Source: Porphyromonadaceae bacterium W3.11 (GTDB taxonomy: Bacteria; Bacteroidota; Bacteroidia; Bacteroidales; Porphyromonadaceae). From it: a DNA stretch of 64,000 bases. The DNA is taken from NCBI GenBank assembly GCA_030434245.1, contig JAUISX010000002.1, forward strand, positions 478,375 to 542,374. Reading direction: 5' to 3'. Every line of letters begins with the position of its first letter. Position 1 is the stretch's first letter. Under the pieces are notes generated by a model, which did not search any database, was not told the DNA's origin, and worked only from the letters and a program-made list of their open reading frames with translations. The position numbers and the translations under genes are program-made. Positions 1 to 9,320 of the stretch are shown here, piece after piece.

Positions 1-2
1 TA

Positions 3-614
3 GAAGCAGCGGATGATATCTGCTATCAAATCATGGATCTGGAGGATGCCTATAAGCTCAAACTGATCAGCAAAAAGGAGTGTATGGAGCTTATGACCGC
101 ATTCTTACATCCAGATCGTATGCCGGGAGTAGAGGCGGTGCTTCAGAAAGTAACTGATGATAATGAGCAGATAGCATACCTTAGGAGTACTGCTATAGGA
201 GCATTGGTGGAAGCTTCTATTACTACATTTCTGAAGTATGAAGAGGATATTATGTGTGGGACGTTCAGAGGGAGTTTGATCAAGTCTATGCCGGAGCGTG
301 AGCGAGAAGCATATAAGAGAGCCAGAGAGGTTGCCTTTAGTAAGATTTATTTCGCCAAAGAAGTTTTGGATATTGAGTTTGCGGGTTTTCGTATCTTTGA
401 GTACCTTCTGGATACGTTGATTGAGGCACAGACCAAGCCTGACAACGCTTATTCTAGACTTTGGTTCAATCGTATCCCTCCACAATATGATATGAGTCGT
501 AAGAGTATGTATGGTAAGATTCAGTCCGCACTTGATTACATCAGTGGGATGACGGATGTCTATGCTTTGGATCTCTATCGCAAATTTACAGGGATGAGTT
601 TACCAGCCATTTAA
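3..614 (+). CDS. dgt: dGTP triphosphohydrolase, C-terminal part (5' end outside window)
   Basis: The frame is open from the first bases of the window, so the ATG at 33 is probably internal. The reading before and after it (EADDICYQIMDLEDAYKL) matches the metal-binding HD-domain region of bacterial dGTPases, where the pattern A-D-D-I-x-Y-x-I-x-D-x-E-D is conserved. The family hydrolyses dGTP to deoxyguanosine and triphosphate and helps control nucleotide pools. About 200 C-terminal residues are present, mostly helical, as expected for this end of the enzyme. The stop at 612-614 is followed closely by ftsK on the same strand. Identification rests on the motif; the N-terminal HD residues lie outside the window. 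Confidence 0.75.
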   Translation, partial: EAADDICYQIMDLEDAYKLKLISKKECMELMTAFLHPDRMPGVEAVLQKVTDDNEQIAYLRSTAIGALVEASITTFLKYEEDIMCGTFRGSLIKSMPEREREAYKRAREVAFSKIYFAKEVLDIEFAGFRIFEYLLDTLIEAQTKPDNAYSRLWFNRIPPQYDMSRKSMYGKIQSALDYISGMTDVYALDLYRKFTGMSLPAI

Positions 615-678
615 GATAAGAATTGTACCTTTGTCTCTTAAAAAAATAGAGACTAATGTAGAGCATAGTATAGTAACG

Positions 679-3219
679 ATGAGTAAAAAAACTAGAGAAA
701 GAGTTGTCCCCAGAGCTAACGTCCGTAGGACATCAGCATCGAAGGATGGAGGTATGCGTGAGCAGTGGAGAAATGCCTTTACGAGGATGAAGGAGGAGCG
801 TGCATATACAACCATTACAGGTGGCTTACTAACGTTGCTTGCCCTCTTTTTGCTAGTCGCTTTATTCTCTTACCTTAAGTATGGTGCTGCTGATCAAAGC
901 GTCTTGATGAATAGCTCGGGACTTTCTCCTGAGGAGTTCAGCAAGAAGATAGATGGCAAAACAGGTGTGATCGGCTATCAACTCATGAACCAGATGGTTA
1001 ATGAGTGGGTAGGGTTAGGGGTCGTATTCATTATTTACCTTATTGGTGCTATTGGCGTTGGGCTTCTTAAGATACCCTATCTGCGAGTTAAGTATTTTAA
1101 GACCATTTTCTTTAGTGTTATTGCCACTTTTTGGAGTTCACTAACGTTAGCAAGTCTTTTCAAGCCATTTGTAGGGCGTTTTTTCTTTTATCCTGGTGGC
1201 GTATTGGGACATCAGATGTTTCGTCAATTGAAGATCATGATCGGATGGCCTGGAGTCATACTTGTGATCATTCTAGGCTTATTATTGATCTTATTCATTT
1301 TCTTTGAGCCGATCAGACATCGATACCTGCATTGGACAAGTAGAAAATGGGTCCAGACAGAATCTCCAGAAGAAGAGATCATAAAAGAAAAGAAAGAGAA
1401 AAATTGGGGCCTTGGGAAGTATTTTAGTCGAAAAAAGAAGTCAAAGAAAGATGCCACCCCTTCAGAGCCAGTTCCTGCTACGCCTGAAATGCCTATTGTT
1501 AATGAGACGCCTGCAGGCCCACCTGTAAAGCCTGTAGTTGGTGGCACTACTGAGCTGTCTTCTATGCCTAGAGCTAAGACTAGTGTACCTTCAAAGGAAG
1601 GGGACTTGAAAATTGACGTGGTCGATCTGAGGAATGCTACAGATGAAGTCTCAGTGAGTGAGGCTGAGGCGAGAGCTAAGCAGTTGGTCTCAGAGCAAGG
1701 GTTGTATGACCCTAAGTTGGAGCTCTCTAGATATGAGATGCCTAGTATAGAGCTCTTACGGAAGTACGACCAAGAGAATGAGGAGATCGATCAGCGAGAG
1801 ATCGATGAGAATAAGCAACTTATCATTAGTACCCTTGAGAGCTTTAGAATAGAGATAACCTCTATTACGGCTACCGTAGGTCCAGCTATTACTCTATATG
1901 AGGTGGTCCCTGCTGCTGGTATCCATATCTCTAAAATTAAGAGCTTAGAGGATAATATCTCTATGAGCCTGTCAGCGATGGGTATCCGTATCATAGCACC
2001 TATTCCTGGTAAGGGAACGATAGGTCTGGAAGTGCCTAATAAGAATCCTCGCATAGTAAGTATGCGATCAGTAATTGCATCGAAAGCTTTCCAAGAGAGT
2101 AAGGCTCAGTTGCCTGTTGCTTTTGGTAGGACCATTACTAATGATGTCTTTATTTTTGATTTAGCGAAGACGCCTCACCTCTTGATAGCAGGGGCTACAG
2201 GTCAGGGTAAGTCCGTCGGGCTGAATGCTGTGATAACCTCACTCCTATATAAAAAGCACCCCACAGAACTCAAGTTCGTGATGATTGACCCGAAGATGGT
2301 GGAGTTTAGCATGTATGGTAAAATAGAAAAGCACTATATGGCTAAGCTGGTAGAGGAAGATCAAGTCATCATTACTGATCCTAAGCGAGTTCTAGATACG
2401 CTTAATTCTCTCTGTGAGGAAATGGAGCAGCGTTACACATTGTTGGCAAAGGCTAATATGCGTAACATAAAGGAGTATAACGAACGCTTCAAAAAGAGAT
2501 TGCTCAATCCTGAACATGGACATAAATTCTTACCATACATAGTTTTGATAATAGATGAGTATGGTGATTTGATGCTCACGGGCGGTAAGGAGATAGAAAT
2601 GCCTATTACTCGCTTAGCTCAAAAAGCAAGAGCTGTAGGTATTCACGCGATTATTGCCACTCAGAGACCAATGGCCTCCATCATTACTGGGGCGATTAAG
2701 GCTAACTTCCCAGGTCGTATTGCTTTTAAGGTGATGTCATCTACTGACTCAAGAATCATTTTAGATACCTCTGGAGCCAATCGATTAATAGGTAGAGGTG
2801 ATAGTCTGTATTCTCAAGGGAATGATTTGACACGTGTACAGTGTGCCTTTGTCGACACTCCTGAGGTTAATGCATTGGTTGATTTTATCAGTAGTCAAAG
2901 AGGATTTTCTGAGGCATATGAACTTCCTAAGCCAGTTCCAGAGGGACCTTCAGGCGATGGCTTTGTTGGTGATGGGGCGAAGGACCCTTCCCAAAGAGAT
3001 GAGCTATTTAATGAGGTGGCATACCGATTGGTAGTGGAGCAGAGAGCTAGTACTTCTTTTATACAACAAATATTTGCGATTGGATACAATAGAGCTGCTC
3101 GCTTGATGGTGCAGTTAGAGCATGCTGGTATAGTTGGGCCACAAGATGGGCAGAAGCCTAGAGAGGTACTTGTGCAGAATGAGGACCAATTAAGGCGAGT
3201 CCTTAATCCAGACGAATAA
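679..3219 (+). CDS. ftsK: DNA translocase FtsK/SpoIIIE
   Basis: This is a septal DNA pump that moves chromosome dimers through the closing septum and activates XerCD. Four hydrophobic segments lie in the first 210 residues. A charged, proline-rich linker follows, then the RecA-like motor with Walker A GATGQGKS near residue 503 and Walker B IVLIIDEYGDL near residue 623. A C-terminal winged-helix gamma domain ends the protein (ASTSFIQQIFAIGYNRAARL). I chose the ATG at 679 (MSKKTRERVVP). A TTG at 631 in the same frame would add 16 residues but has no supporting feature. Length (846 aa) is normal for Bacteroidetes FtsK. It is followed after a short gap by a lolA-like gene, a common arrangement in this phylum. 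Confidence 0.95.
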   Translation: MSKKTRERVVPRANVRRTSASKDGGMREQWRNAFTRMKEERAYTTITGGLLTLLALFLLVALFSYLKYGAADQSVLMNSSGLSPEEFSKKIDGKTGVIGYQLMNQMVNEWVGLGVVFIIYLIGAIGVGLLKIPYLRVKYFKTIFFSVIATFWSSLTLASLFKPFVGRFFFYPGGVLGHQMFRQLKIMIGWPGVILVIILGLLLILFIFFEPIRHRYLHWTSRKWVQTESPEEEIIKEKKEKNWGLGKYFSRKKKSKKDATPSEPVPATPEMPIVNETPAGPPVKPVVGGTTELSSMPRAKTSVPSKEGDLKIDVVDLRNATDEVSVSEAEARAKQLVSEQGLYDPKLELSRYEMPSIELLRKYDQENEEIDQREIDENKQLIISTLESFRIEITSITATVGPAITLYEVVPAAGIHISKIKSLEDNISMSLSAMGIRIIAPIPGKGTIGLEVPNKNPRIVSMRSVIASKAFQESKAQLPVAFGRTITNDVFIFDLAKTPHLLIAGATGQGKSVGLNAVITSLLYKKHPTELKFVMIDPKMVEFSMYGKIEKHYMAKLVEEDQVIITDPKRVLDTLNSLCEEMEQRYTLLAKANMRNIKEYNERFKKRLLNPEHGHKFLPYIVLIIDEYGDLMLTGGKEIEMPITRLAQKARAVGIHAIIATQRPMASIITGAIKANFPGRIAFKVMSSTDSRIILDTSGANRLIGRGDSLYSQGNDLTRVQCAFVDTPEVNALVDFISSQRGFSEAYELPKPVPEGPSGDGFVGDGAKDPSQRDELFNEVAYRLVVEQRASTSFIQQIFAIGYNRAARLMVQLEHAGIVGPQDGQKPREVLVQNEDQLRRVLNPDE

Positions 3220-3243
3220 ACTTTTTTGTTTTGTTATTGTCAA

Positions 3244-3864
3244 ATGAGTATGAGAAAGAACATTTTATTAATCGGTGCTTTACTTTTTTTGCTACCATCA
3301 TCTCTTTTAGCACAAGAGACCTCATTAGGTAAGCTATACAAATGGCTTGATGCTTCAAAGGGGCTACAGATCCAACTCGTATATACTATTGGGGAATACA
3401 AAGACCAACCTGCGAGCTATTATGGTTATGGTAATAAGTTTTACTTCGAGAGTGAGTTGCTGAAGTCTTGGTATGATGGGGTGGATTTATGGGTGTATGT
3501 TGCTCAGAGTGGAGAAGTGAACTTGACTACTCCTGAGCCTGCAGATTTAGTGGAGATTAATCCGCTTCTCAATCTTAATAGGATAAACTCTAAAGACTAC
3601 AAAATAACAGAACGTGCGGATGGAGAGTATATCTTATTGAAGGCGATTCCCTATCGTTCGTCAGACATAGAATGGATAGAAGTGAAGATTTCGAGGGATG
3701 GATTGCCTTTATCCCTCATTCTTAAGGAAAAGGGCGTAGAGGAGAATGTTGTCGTGAAATTAAGGAGCCTTAAACAAGAAGCCTTTAAAGGAATGCAACA
3801 GAAAGACTTTTATAGGTTTACCAAGAACAAACTTCCTGGTATTATGGTTATAGATTTAAGATAA
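3244..3864 (+). CDS. LolA-like periplasmic outer-membrane lipoprotein carrier
   Basis: The N-terminus is a clear signal peptide (basic MRKN, hydrophobic core, cleavage after LLAQ). The mature part of about 180 residues is rich in beta strands with the pattern of LolA (KWLDASKGLQIQLVYT, later KFYFESELLKSWYDGVDLWVY). LolA-type proteins ferry lipoproteins across the periplasm. Sequence identity to classical LolA is low, so the call rests on fold pattern, size and position just after ftsK. The ATG at 3244 is preferred over the upstream TTG at 3226 because the signal peptide then starts normally. The next gene, trxB, starts 15 bases after the stop. Confidence 0.7.
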   Translation: MSMRKNILLIGALLFLLPSSLLAQETSLGKLYKWLDASKGLQIQLVYTIGEYKDQPASYYGYGNKFYFESELLKSWYDGVDLWVYVAQSGEVNLTTPEPADLVEINPLLNLNRINSKDYKITERADGEYILLKAIPYRSSDIEWIEVKISRDGLPLSLILKEKGVEENVVVKLRSLKQEAFKGMQQKDFYRFTKNKLPGIMVIDLR

Positions 3865-3879
3865 TATAAATGAATAGTT

Positions 3880-4836
3880 ATGGCTAAAGAAATAGTTAAG
3901 ACAAAGGTATTGATCATTGGGGGAGGTCCAGCTGGATATACAGCAGCAATATATGCTGCTAGAGCTAACCTGTCACCAGTATTGATAGAAGGAATGCAAC
4001 CAGGAGGACAGTTGACTACTACTACTGAAGTAGAGAACTTTCCAGGAAATCCTGAGGGAATGACAGGCCCTGAGATGATGATGAACATAAGAGAGCAAGC
4101 TTTAAGATTTAAAACTGACATGCGTGATGGAACCATCACAAGTATAGATCTAAGTAAGCGTCCATTCATCGCAGAAGTCAATGGAGGTGATTATAATATT
4201 GAGGCGGAGTCTGTGATTATCGCGACTGGTGCTACTGCTCGATACTTAGGACTTCCAGATGAAAAGACTTATGCTGGCATGGGTGTTAGTGCTTGTGCTA
4301 CCTGTGATGGATTTTTCTATCGTAATCGAGTCGTTGCAGTTGTCGGAGGTGGCGATACAGCATGTGAGGAGGCTCTTTATCTATCCTCTCTTGCAAAGAA
4401 AGTGTACCTGATTGTTCGTAGAGACCAACTTCGTGCTTCTGTCGTGATGCAAGAGCGTGTTTTGGCTAATGACAAGATTGAGGTCCTATGGAAACATCAG
4501 ACTGTAGGTCTATTTGGTAAAAATGGAGTCGAAGGAGCTCATCTTGTAGTGAACAAGGGTGAAGAGAATGAATTTAAAAAAGATATCGAGATTGATGGCT
4601 TCTTCCTTGCGATAGGACATACTCCTAATACTGGCTTCCTAAATGGTCAAATTGATCTTGATGCTCAAGGATATATCGTTACTAAGAATGGCATGCCCGA
4701 TACAAATATAGAAGGAGTCTATGCTGCTGGTGATGTAGCTGATCCACACTTCCGTCAGGCTATCACTGCAGCTGGAAGTGGCTGTAAGGCAGCCATTAGT
4801 GCGGAGAGATTTGTGGGTGAAAATCCTCTGTCCTAA
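3880..4836 (+). CDS. trxB: Thioredoxin-disulfide reductase
   Basis: This is a flavoprotein that passes electrons from NADPH to thioredoxin. The N-terminal FAD-binding site GGGPAGYTAAIYAARA is present. The redox-active pair is Cys139 and Cys142 (CATCDG). The NADPH-binding GGGDTACEEA follows, and near the C-terminus comes the second FAD motif GVYAAGDVAD. The length of 318 aa is typical for low-molecular-weight TrxB. It is the last host gene before the prophage: the putative phage end begins only about 10 bases after its stop, so the phage has inserted without breaking the gene. Confidence 0.97.
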   Translation: MAKEIVKTKVLIIGGGPAGYTAAIYAARANLSPVLIEGMQPGGQLTTTTEVENFPGNPEGMTGPEMMMNIREQALRFKTDMRDGTITSIDLSKRPFIAEVNGGDYNIEAESVIIATGATARYLGLPDEKTYAGMGVSACATCDGFFYRNRVVAVVGGGDTACEEALYLSSLAKKVYLIVRRDQLRASVVMQERVLANDKIEVLWKHQTVGLFGKNGVEGAHLVVNKGEENEFKKDIEIDGFFLAIGHTPNTGFLNGQIDLDAQGYIVTKNGMPDTNIEGVYAAGDVADPHFRQAITAAGSGCKAAISAERFVGENPLS

Positions 4837-4839
4837 AGA

Positions 4840-4848
4840 TTATATGTA
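4840..4848. repeat. Direct repeat TTATATGTA at the right (low-coordinate) prophage boundary
   Basis: The same nine bases occur at 35803-35811 in the same orientation, just outside the outermost transposase-site-like motifs of each end. Mu-like phages duplicate about 5 bp of target. The true duplication may be a 4-6 bp part of this repeat, since nine is longer than usual. Confidence 0.5.
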
Positions 4849-4857
4849 TAATCAAAA

Positions 4858-4894
4858 AAACGAAAAGTACATAATGACAAATCAAAAAGTACAA
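4858..4894 (+). other. Putative transposase-binding sites, right end
   Basis: Two tandem motifs, AAACGAAAAGTACA (4858-4871) and ATCAAAAAGTACAA (4881-4894), lie 10-45 bases inside the right boundary. Related motifs lie at the left end mostly in the opposite orientation (35437, 35686 and 35780 on -, one at 35191 on +). This is the arrangement expected for MuA-type end sites. Function is inferred from position and repetition only. Confidence 0.55.
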
Positions 4895-5009
4895 GTATTA
4901 TGAGGGTATTGAGTAGTAATATTGATTGAATAATTTAATCTGCAACTGTACCATAGTAGCGTAATGAAATTAATCACATAAATAATGCCCATAAATTACA
5001 TTTTAAATG

Positions 5010-5225
5010 TCATTCAAGCTCACTAAGGAATTGCTCCCAATCCACACTATAATATTTAGGTAGCGTAAATGGCTGCAAAGTATCATCGTTGAAAAGCCAT
5101 CTGAAAAAATTAGGATCGCAAAGGCTCTCAACTTCTGCATAACTTCTTGGTGAAAGTATGCCTTGAGTACAGGTCTTTGAATCCATACGTATGATTGCTA
5201 TTTTTCTTTTATCTATCATACGCAA
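5010..5225 (-). CDS. Small hypothetical phage protein at the right end
   Basis: This 71-residue protein is acidic at its C-terminus (VDWEQFLSELE) and has a basic start (MRMIDKRKIAIIRMD). It has no signal peptide or membrane segment. It lies downstream of the large fibre/hub gene on the same strand and is the last gene before the phage right end, a position that often holds tail-fibre chaperones or lysogenic conversion genes. I do not recognise the family. An open frame with a sensible composition in AT-rich surroundings makes it more likely real than chance. Confidence 0.45.
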   Translation of the reverse strand: MRMIDKRKIAIIRMDSKTCTQGILSPRSYAEVESLCDPNFFRWLFNDDTLQPFTLPKYYSVDWEQFLSELE

Positions 5226-5251
5226 ATTTACTAATACTGATTATTAAAACA

Positions 5252-8110
5252 TCAATCATAAGCCTCTAAGTTTTTCCCAGCTATCATTATTGTGATTTGC
5301 TCACTTCCTTCGAAAGCAGTGTCAAAATATGCATCAAAGCTATTATCCAACTTATTATCATACTTCACAAACCGATTTGATATCACTATAGGTATATAAT
5401 TAACAGTTCCTGCATAATGCAAAACTGTATACTTAAAAAATTCTTGTGTCTGTTCAGTAAATATCATCTTTACTTTCTTAGAAGTATTAGCTAACTGACC
5501 CCATTCAAATTCCCTATTTACAATTCCTCCGATAACAGGCCTAAGCCCTGTTTCAACAAATGTTCCTATGTATAATACCCCAGGCATATTAAGCCCTGAT
5601 CCGAACAAAGTAAGGCCAAATTTACTAGCAACATCAGGGGTATATTTCAAATAACTATTTGGCGTTCCTACTCTGAATGACCCATCGTGATAAAGCGAGA
5701 AAGTACTTGATTGATTAGCTGATCCAAAATTGTTAATACCTGCCTCAACGAACGGAATATTGCTACTGTTATCACCATTAATGTATGCAGTAACATTATC
5801 CTTACTATTACTAAAAAGCATTGCCTTTGCAAAAAGAATTCCCATCTGTGCTATTGAAGCACCTTTATTATACATATCTACGAGAAACTCGAGGGCTGGC
5901 CTATCATTCACAATGCCATTCAGTAATGCATTTATCACGTTATCTACATCTGTTATAATTTTTACAGCATTAAGGATTTCACCATCTTGTGGACGGCGAA
6001 ATTTAAGCATCTCACAAATTATTTCTGACTTGATCAGATCAATTGTTAGACCACCTGAAGCAGAGCTAATTAGATCTACTAACATTTGCCCAGGTGTTAA
6101 CATAGATACACCATAAAGCCTATTATATACCCTTGATCCTTCTATTTCACTAGACAACGTTCCTATGAGTAATAAATAACAATTTTCACCTTCAAAGTTT
6201 TTTGGTTCTTCAGAGAGAAGAAAATAACCCTTTGAGCCATTTCGTTCAACCTTAGCGTATATATAATAACTAGATTTTGCATCAGTAAGTGCTGGAGATA
6301 TATAATTATCAAGGTACCAGTATCGATAATCCGTGGGATTACGAGCGTTACTAAGCGAAGTAATTCCTAAAGTTTGATGTCTGATATAAGCAGAATTTAT
6401 CTCCACACATTGGCTAGCTTGATTGTAGTACACCCAAAAATTAGCCGTCTGAGTAGTATTAAAACCTGTAACAAAATCAAACTGTGAGCTTTGGCTACCG
6501 ATTAATATTGCCATTGTCTGCATTACGGATGGTTTAATCCCCGCGGTAAAGTCCTCTACACCAGTCATGGCCTTTTCAATCATTCCAATAGCTTCCAAAG
6601 CTTGTTGATACTCATACCTCTGATGACGTACTACACCATCTATTTGCTTTTTATAGATTACATCATTAGCCGAAATACTGTCAATCTTATTACTAAATGT
6701 ACCACTGATTGAAGTGTTACTCAGTGTGATATCTGGTGTGTGAGGGCTATTGACTTGATATCGCACGCTAGTAATGCGTATTGGAGTACCCTGTGGGTGA
6801 AATTCCTCATCGATAAAAAAGATATAGCCACCTGGCTTCAATATTCCACCTACCTCCAGCCACTTACTTTTACTCCAAATCCCGTCAACTTTTCCGTCAA
6901 ACGTGTAGGGTACTTTATTTTCATCACTAATCTTTTTAATCGCTTCACTGAGTAGGTCCATTTCAGCTTTTCTCACATACTCATGAGGTAATTTGATGCC
7001 AAAAATAGCATATTTATCACCTACCGCTGGCATCCACTCTGCTGATGGCATTACAATTCCATCATGCTCGGCTGGTACTATCTCTATCCTACGCTCACTA
7101 TGATGATATCCAGTTAGAGCATCCTGTGTTTGCTTAATATCAAACTCTCTACCTGCAAGTGCTCCTGTCTCAAACTTAATAGACGCTTTTTCTTGCGGTA
7201 TTCGATAATCATTGAAGTTAAGTGATTCAGGAATACTTCCATCAATGATGTCATAGAAATTCTTTTGGGCATTGACAGTGACCACCCCACTCACTGTACC
7301 TTTTCTATGAGGGTATATTTCAGTAAGCTCTACCGCCCCTTCATTTCCATTGCCATTAATAAATTCAATATACTTTCCATTCTCATCAGTCCGAAGTCGG
7401 CCATCTGACCAACTTCTCGGAAGGTGTAAGGCACTATCGCCATAATCAGCATAGTCAATATTTCTCCTACCACCTAGCACATACAATCGGCCTATGGCTT
7501 GTTGGTCTGAACTCCCCTGTCTGGATACTCCCGTTACAAACCCTTTTCCTTTTCCATAAGACATTTTCAGGGGATTAGTCGCGTTAAGTTCATGCTTCTT
7601 AAAAGAAATCTGGTATCCTTGAATCACCCATTCGGTATCAAACTCTTGGGCAACTCTACCAAGTGCAGACCAGCAAGAATCCTGCTTAAAGGCAATCGTT
7701 TTGTTATAGGATGAGTCTATACATTGCCCTACGCTCCACTCATTCCCGAGTGAGCGAGCTATTAGTGTAGCAAACTCACGTGGATTACCCGTAAAGACGA
7801 ATGACGTTCGAGCGACGTTCGAGGGGTCTTTTACAAGCTTCATCTTGGTTAGCTCTGCTTCGGTATGAAATATCACTGTGTATTCGTAGTATCCCTTCCA
7901 TAGCTTTGTTATTTTCTCAGGGTACACCAGAATAAACCTGACACCCTCAAATTGGCACCAGCTACTTGGCGTGAAGTTTATCACCTGTTTACTTTTGAAG
8001 TGTAGGGTCAAGCGACCGCTCTGCATTATGGCAAAAGTTGCATCTGATTGGTCGGAGACTTCCACATCTGCGATTTGTTGGCTATTATAGTTATATATCT
8101 TTAGTTTCAT
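5252..8110 (-). CDS. Phage tail hub/tip protein with C-terminal fibre-like region
   Basis: This is a 952-aa structural protein, probably at the tail tip. The first ~400 residues resemble tail-associated hub proteins (a beta-rich start, then RSLGNEWSVGQCIDSS and a long strand-rich section). A helical segment around residues 480-520 follows. The C-terminal half has repeated beta motifs ending in a glycine-rich section (FGSANQSSTFSLYHDGSFRVG) typical of fibre shafts. Its start ATG overlaps the stop of the upstream gene by four bases (ATGA), which indicates translational coupling in the late operon. It probably contacts the host receptor. No catalytic motif was recognised. Confidence 0.65.
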   Translation of the reverse strand: MKLKIYNYNSQQIADVEVSDQSDATFAIMQSGRLTLHFKSKQVINFTPSSWCQFEGVRFILVYPEKITKLWKGYYEYTVIFHTEAELTKMKLVKDPSNVARTSFVFTGNPREFATLIARSLGNEWSVGQCIDSSYNKTIAFKQDSCWSALGRVAQEFDTEWVIQGYQISFKKHELNATNPLKMSYGKGKGFVTGVSRQGSSDQQAIGRLYVLGGRRNIDYADYGDSALHLPRSWSDGRLRTDENGKYIEFINGNGNEGAVELTEIYPHRKGTVSGVVTVNAQKNFYDIIDGSIPESLNFNDYRIPQEKASIKFETGALAGREFDIKQTQDALTGYHHSERRIEIVPAEHDGIVMPSAEWMPAVGDKYAIFGIKLPHEYVRKAEMDLLSEAIKKISDENKVPYTFDGKVDGIWSKSKWLEVGGILKPGGYIFFIDEEFHPQGTPIRITSVRYQVNSPHTPDITLSNTSISGTFSNKIDSISANDVIYKKQIDGVVRHQRYEYQQALEAIGMIEKAMTGVEDFTAGIKPSVMQTMAILIGSQSSQFDFVTGFNTTQTANFWVYYNQASQCVEINSAYIRHQTLGITSLSNARNPTDYRYWYLDNYISPALTDAKSSYYIYAKVERNGSKGYFLLSEEPKNFEGENCYLLLIGTLSSEIEGSRVYNRLYGVSMLTPGQMLVDLISSASGGLTIDLIKSEIICEMLKFRRPQDGEILNAVKIITDVDNVINALLNGIVNDRPALEFLVDMYNKGASIAQMGILFAKAMLFSNSKDNVTAYINGDNSSNIPFVEAGINNFGSANQSSTFSLYHDGSFRVGTPNSYLKYTPDVASKFGLTLFGSGLNMPGVLYIGTFVETGLRPVIGGIVNREFEWGQLANTSKKVKMIFTEQTQEFFKYTVLHYAGTVNYIPIVISNRFVKYDNKLDNSFDAYFDTAFEGSEQITIMIAGKNLEAYD

Positions 8111-8844
8111 ATTAATTGAAAATTAAATGTGAATTCAAACTTGTTTCTCGTAATGCTACACTCGTCCATGCGAGTATAGTAACCTTGCATACCATCAAAT
8201 TTCTGTTCATCTGGTTGAGTTACTTGTTCTGCTAGTTTTGCCAATGCCCCCAATAGCTGGTATTTATCACTAAATGGGATTGTGCACCGAGCTGCTATTT
8301 CTCTGGTTTTCTTTTTCTTATTTTGTTGATAAACTTCTACTCCACTCAAGTCAAGACTATTGCATCCATAATCATGCTCTTTGTAGAGCTGAGGAAACTT
8401 CAAATCATCCCATACTTCATTAACCAGTATGCCCATATCACCCAGCTTAATATCGTTAAGTGTATGGTCCTGTACATCATATTTGCGATGTGAGCCACGC
8501 TCATAACTCAAATCTTGCCAAAACTCAATCGGTTTAATGCACTGATAGATTATTGTCGCTTCGCTAATCTTTACATGGTATTTATAAGTATGATTTGAAA
8601 TAGAAACGGGAATCAGATATTTAGCTTTATCACCCAGCTTATCACTCATTCGGTCAATTAGGCTATAAGCATTCGGATAATACACCACCCTTAATTCTAC
8701 ATTATAAATATCCCATAGAGGAACTCTTAGATCCACTTCCAGCCCATCCTCATCATTCCAATTATTGGTTAATGGCTTTTTACGAGGAGGAAATTTGAAG
8801 AGGTCCGCATACCCTCCCACAGCGTAATATATGCGATTATCCAT
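8107..8844 (-). CDS. Phage distal tail / baseplate-like protein
   Basis: This is a 245-aa protein between a tail-terminator-like gene and the tail hub gene, the usual place of a distal tail protein. I chose the ATG at 8844 (MDNRIYYAVGGYADLFKFPPRKK), four bases after the upstream stop. The longer open frame back to 9018 would overlap the upstream gene by 170 bases. The protein is rich in aromatic residues and beta strands and has no transmembrane segment. I do not recognise a named family. Its role in baseplate assembly is inferred from gene order alone. Confidence 0.6.
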   Translation of the reverse strand: MDNRIYYAVGGYADLFKFPPRKKPLTNNWNDEDGLEVDLRVPLWDIYNVELRVVYYPNAYSLIDRMSDKLGDKAKYLIPVSISNHTYKYHVKISEATIIYQCIKPIEFWQDLSYERGSHRKYDVQDHTLNDIKLGDMGILVNEVWDDLKFPQLYKEHDYGCNSLDLSGVEVYQQNKKKKTREIAARCTIPFSDKYQLLGALAKLAEQVTQPDEQKFDGMQGYYTRMDECSITRNKFEFTFNFQLI

Positions 8845-8848
8845 ATCA

Positions 8849-9307
8849 TTAATCTTCTTCTGCCAAAAAATCCTCAAACTCTGTCTCAAACTGAATGGTA
8901 TATCGAAAGATACCCTTGGGTGCACTATGCTCTCGCCCCTGCCGAGTACGATGAAGTGGCGAAAAGTGAGGTGTCCAAAAGCCCTGAAGAGCTTTGTATA
9001 TTTCAGTAATATGATCATAAGGCTCTAAGCCCTGAGAGCGTCGAGCTTCACTCACATGCAATGCCGTATCTTGGGTTCGATCAATATTGTAACGGATAGT
9101 AATTGTAGCCACACATCTCTGGGTTAGGATGGTAATATCCTCTACTCTCGGGATATCAATAGTAATCAATGCACATGGGTATGCCACCATTGGTCGTGAT
9201 GTAGCACCAAATGGAGTTTCCATCTGCCCAAGGTCTAGATCTATCATTCGCAAGAATGGGCACTTCTCACTCAATTGCTTCGCAACTTCAAGGTATAGCG
9301 TTTTCAT
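8849..9307 (-). CDS. Tail protein, paralogue of the gene at 23665-24099
   Basis: This 152-aa protein is clearly related to the 144-aa product at 23665-24099. Shared blocks in order are ID-D-GQ-E, RP-AYP-ALITI, DIT, TIR, H-SE-RS, LQGF, FSPL and FET-F near the end. The plus-strand copy sits just after a gpG-like morphogenesis gene, where a tail terminator (Mu gp37-type) is expected. This copy sits after the tape measure gene. The two may act at opposite ends of the tail, or one may be a duplicated and specialised copy. Function is inferred from position. Confidence 0.65.
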   Translation of the reverse strand: MKTLYLEVAKQLSEKCPFLRMIDLDLGQMETPFGATSRPMVAYPCALITIDIPRVEDITILTQRCVATITIRYNIDRTQDTALHVSEARRSQGLEPYDHITEIYKALQGFWTPHFSPLHRTRQGREHSAPKGIFRYTIQFETEFEDFLAEED

Positions 9308-9320
9308 ATCGTATATTTAT

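Noticed and set aside
631..678. TTG start for ftsK
   Set aside because: An ATG at 679 begins the conserved basic N-terminus; the extra 16 residues have no support.
8845..9018. Long N-terminal extension of the distal tail gene to 9018
   Set aside because: It would overlap the upstream tail gene by 170 bases; the ATG at 8844 fits the operon spacing.
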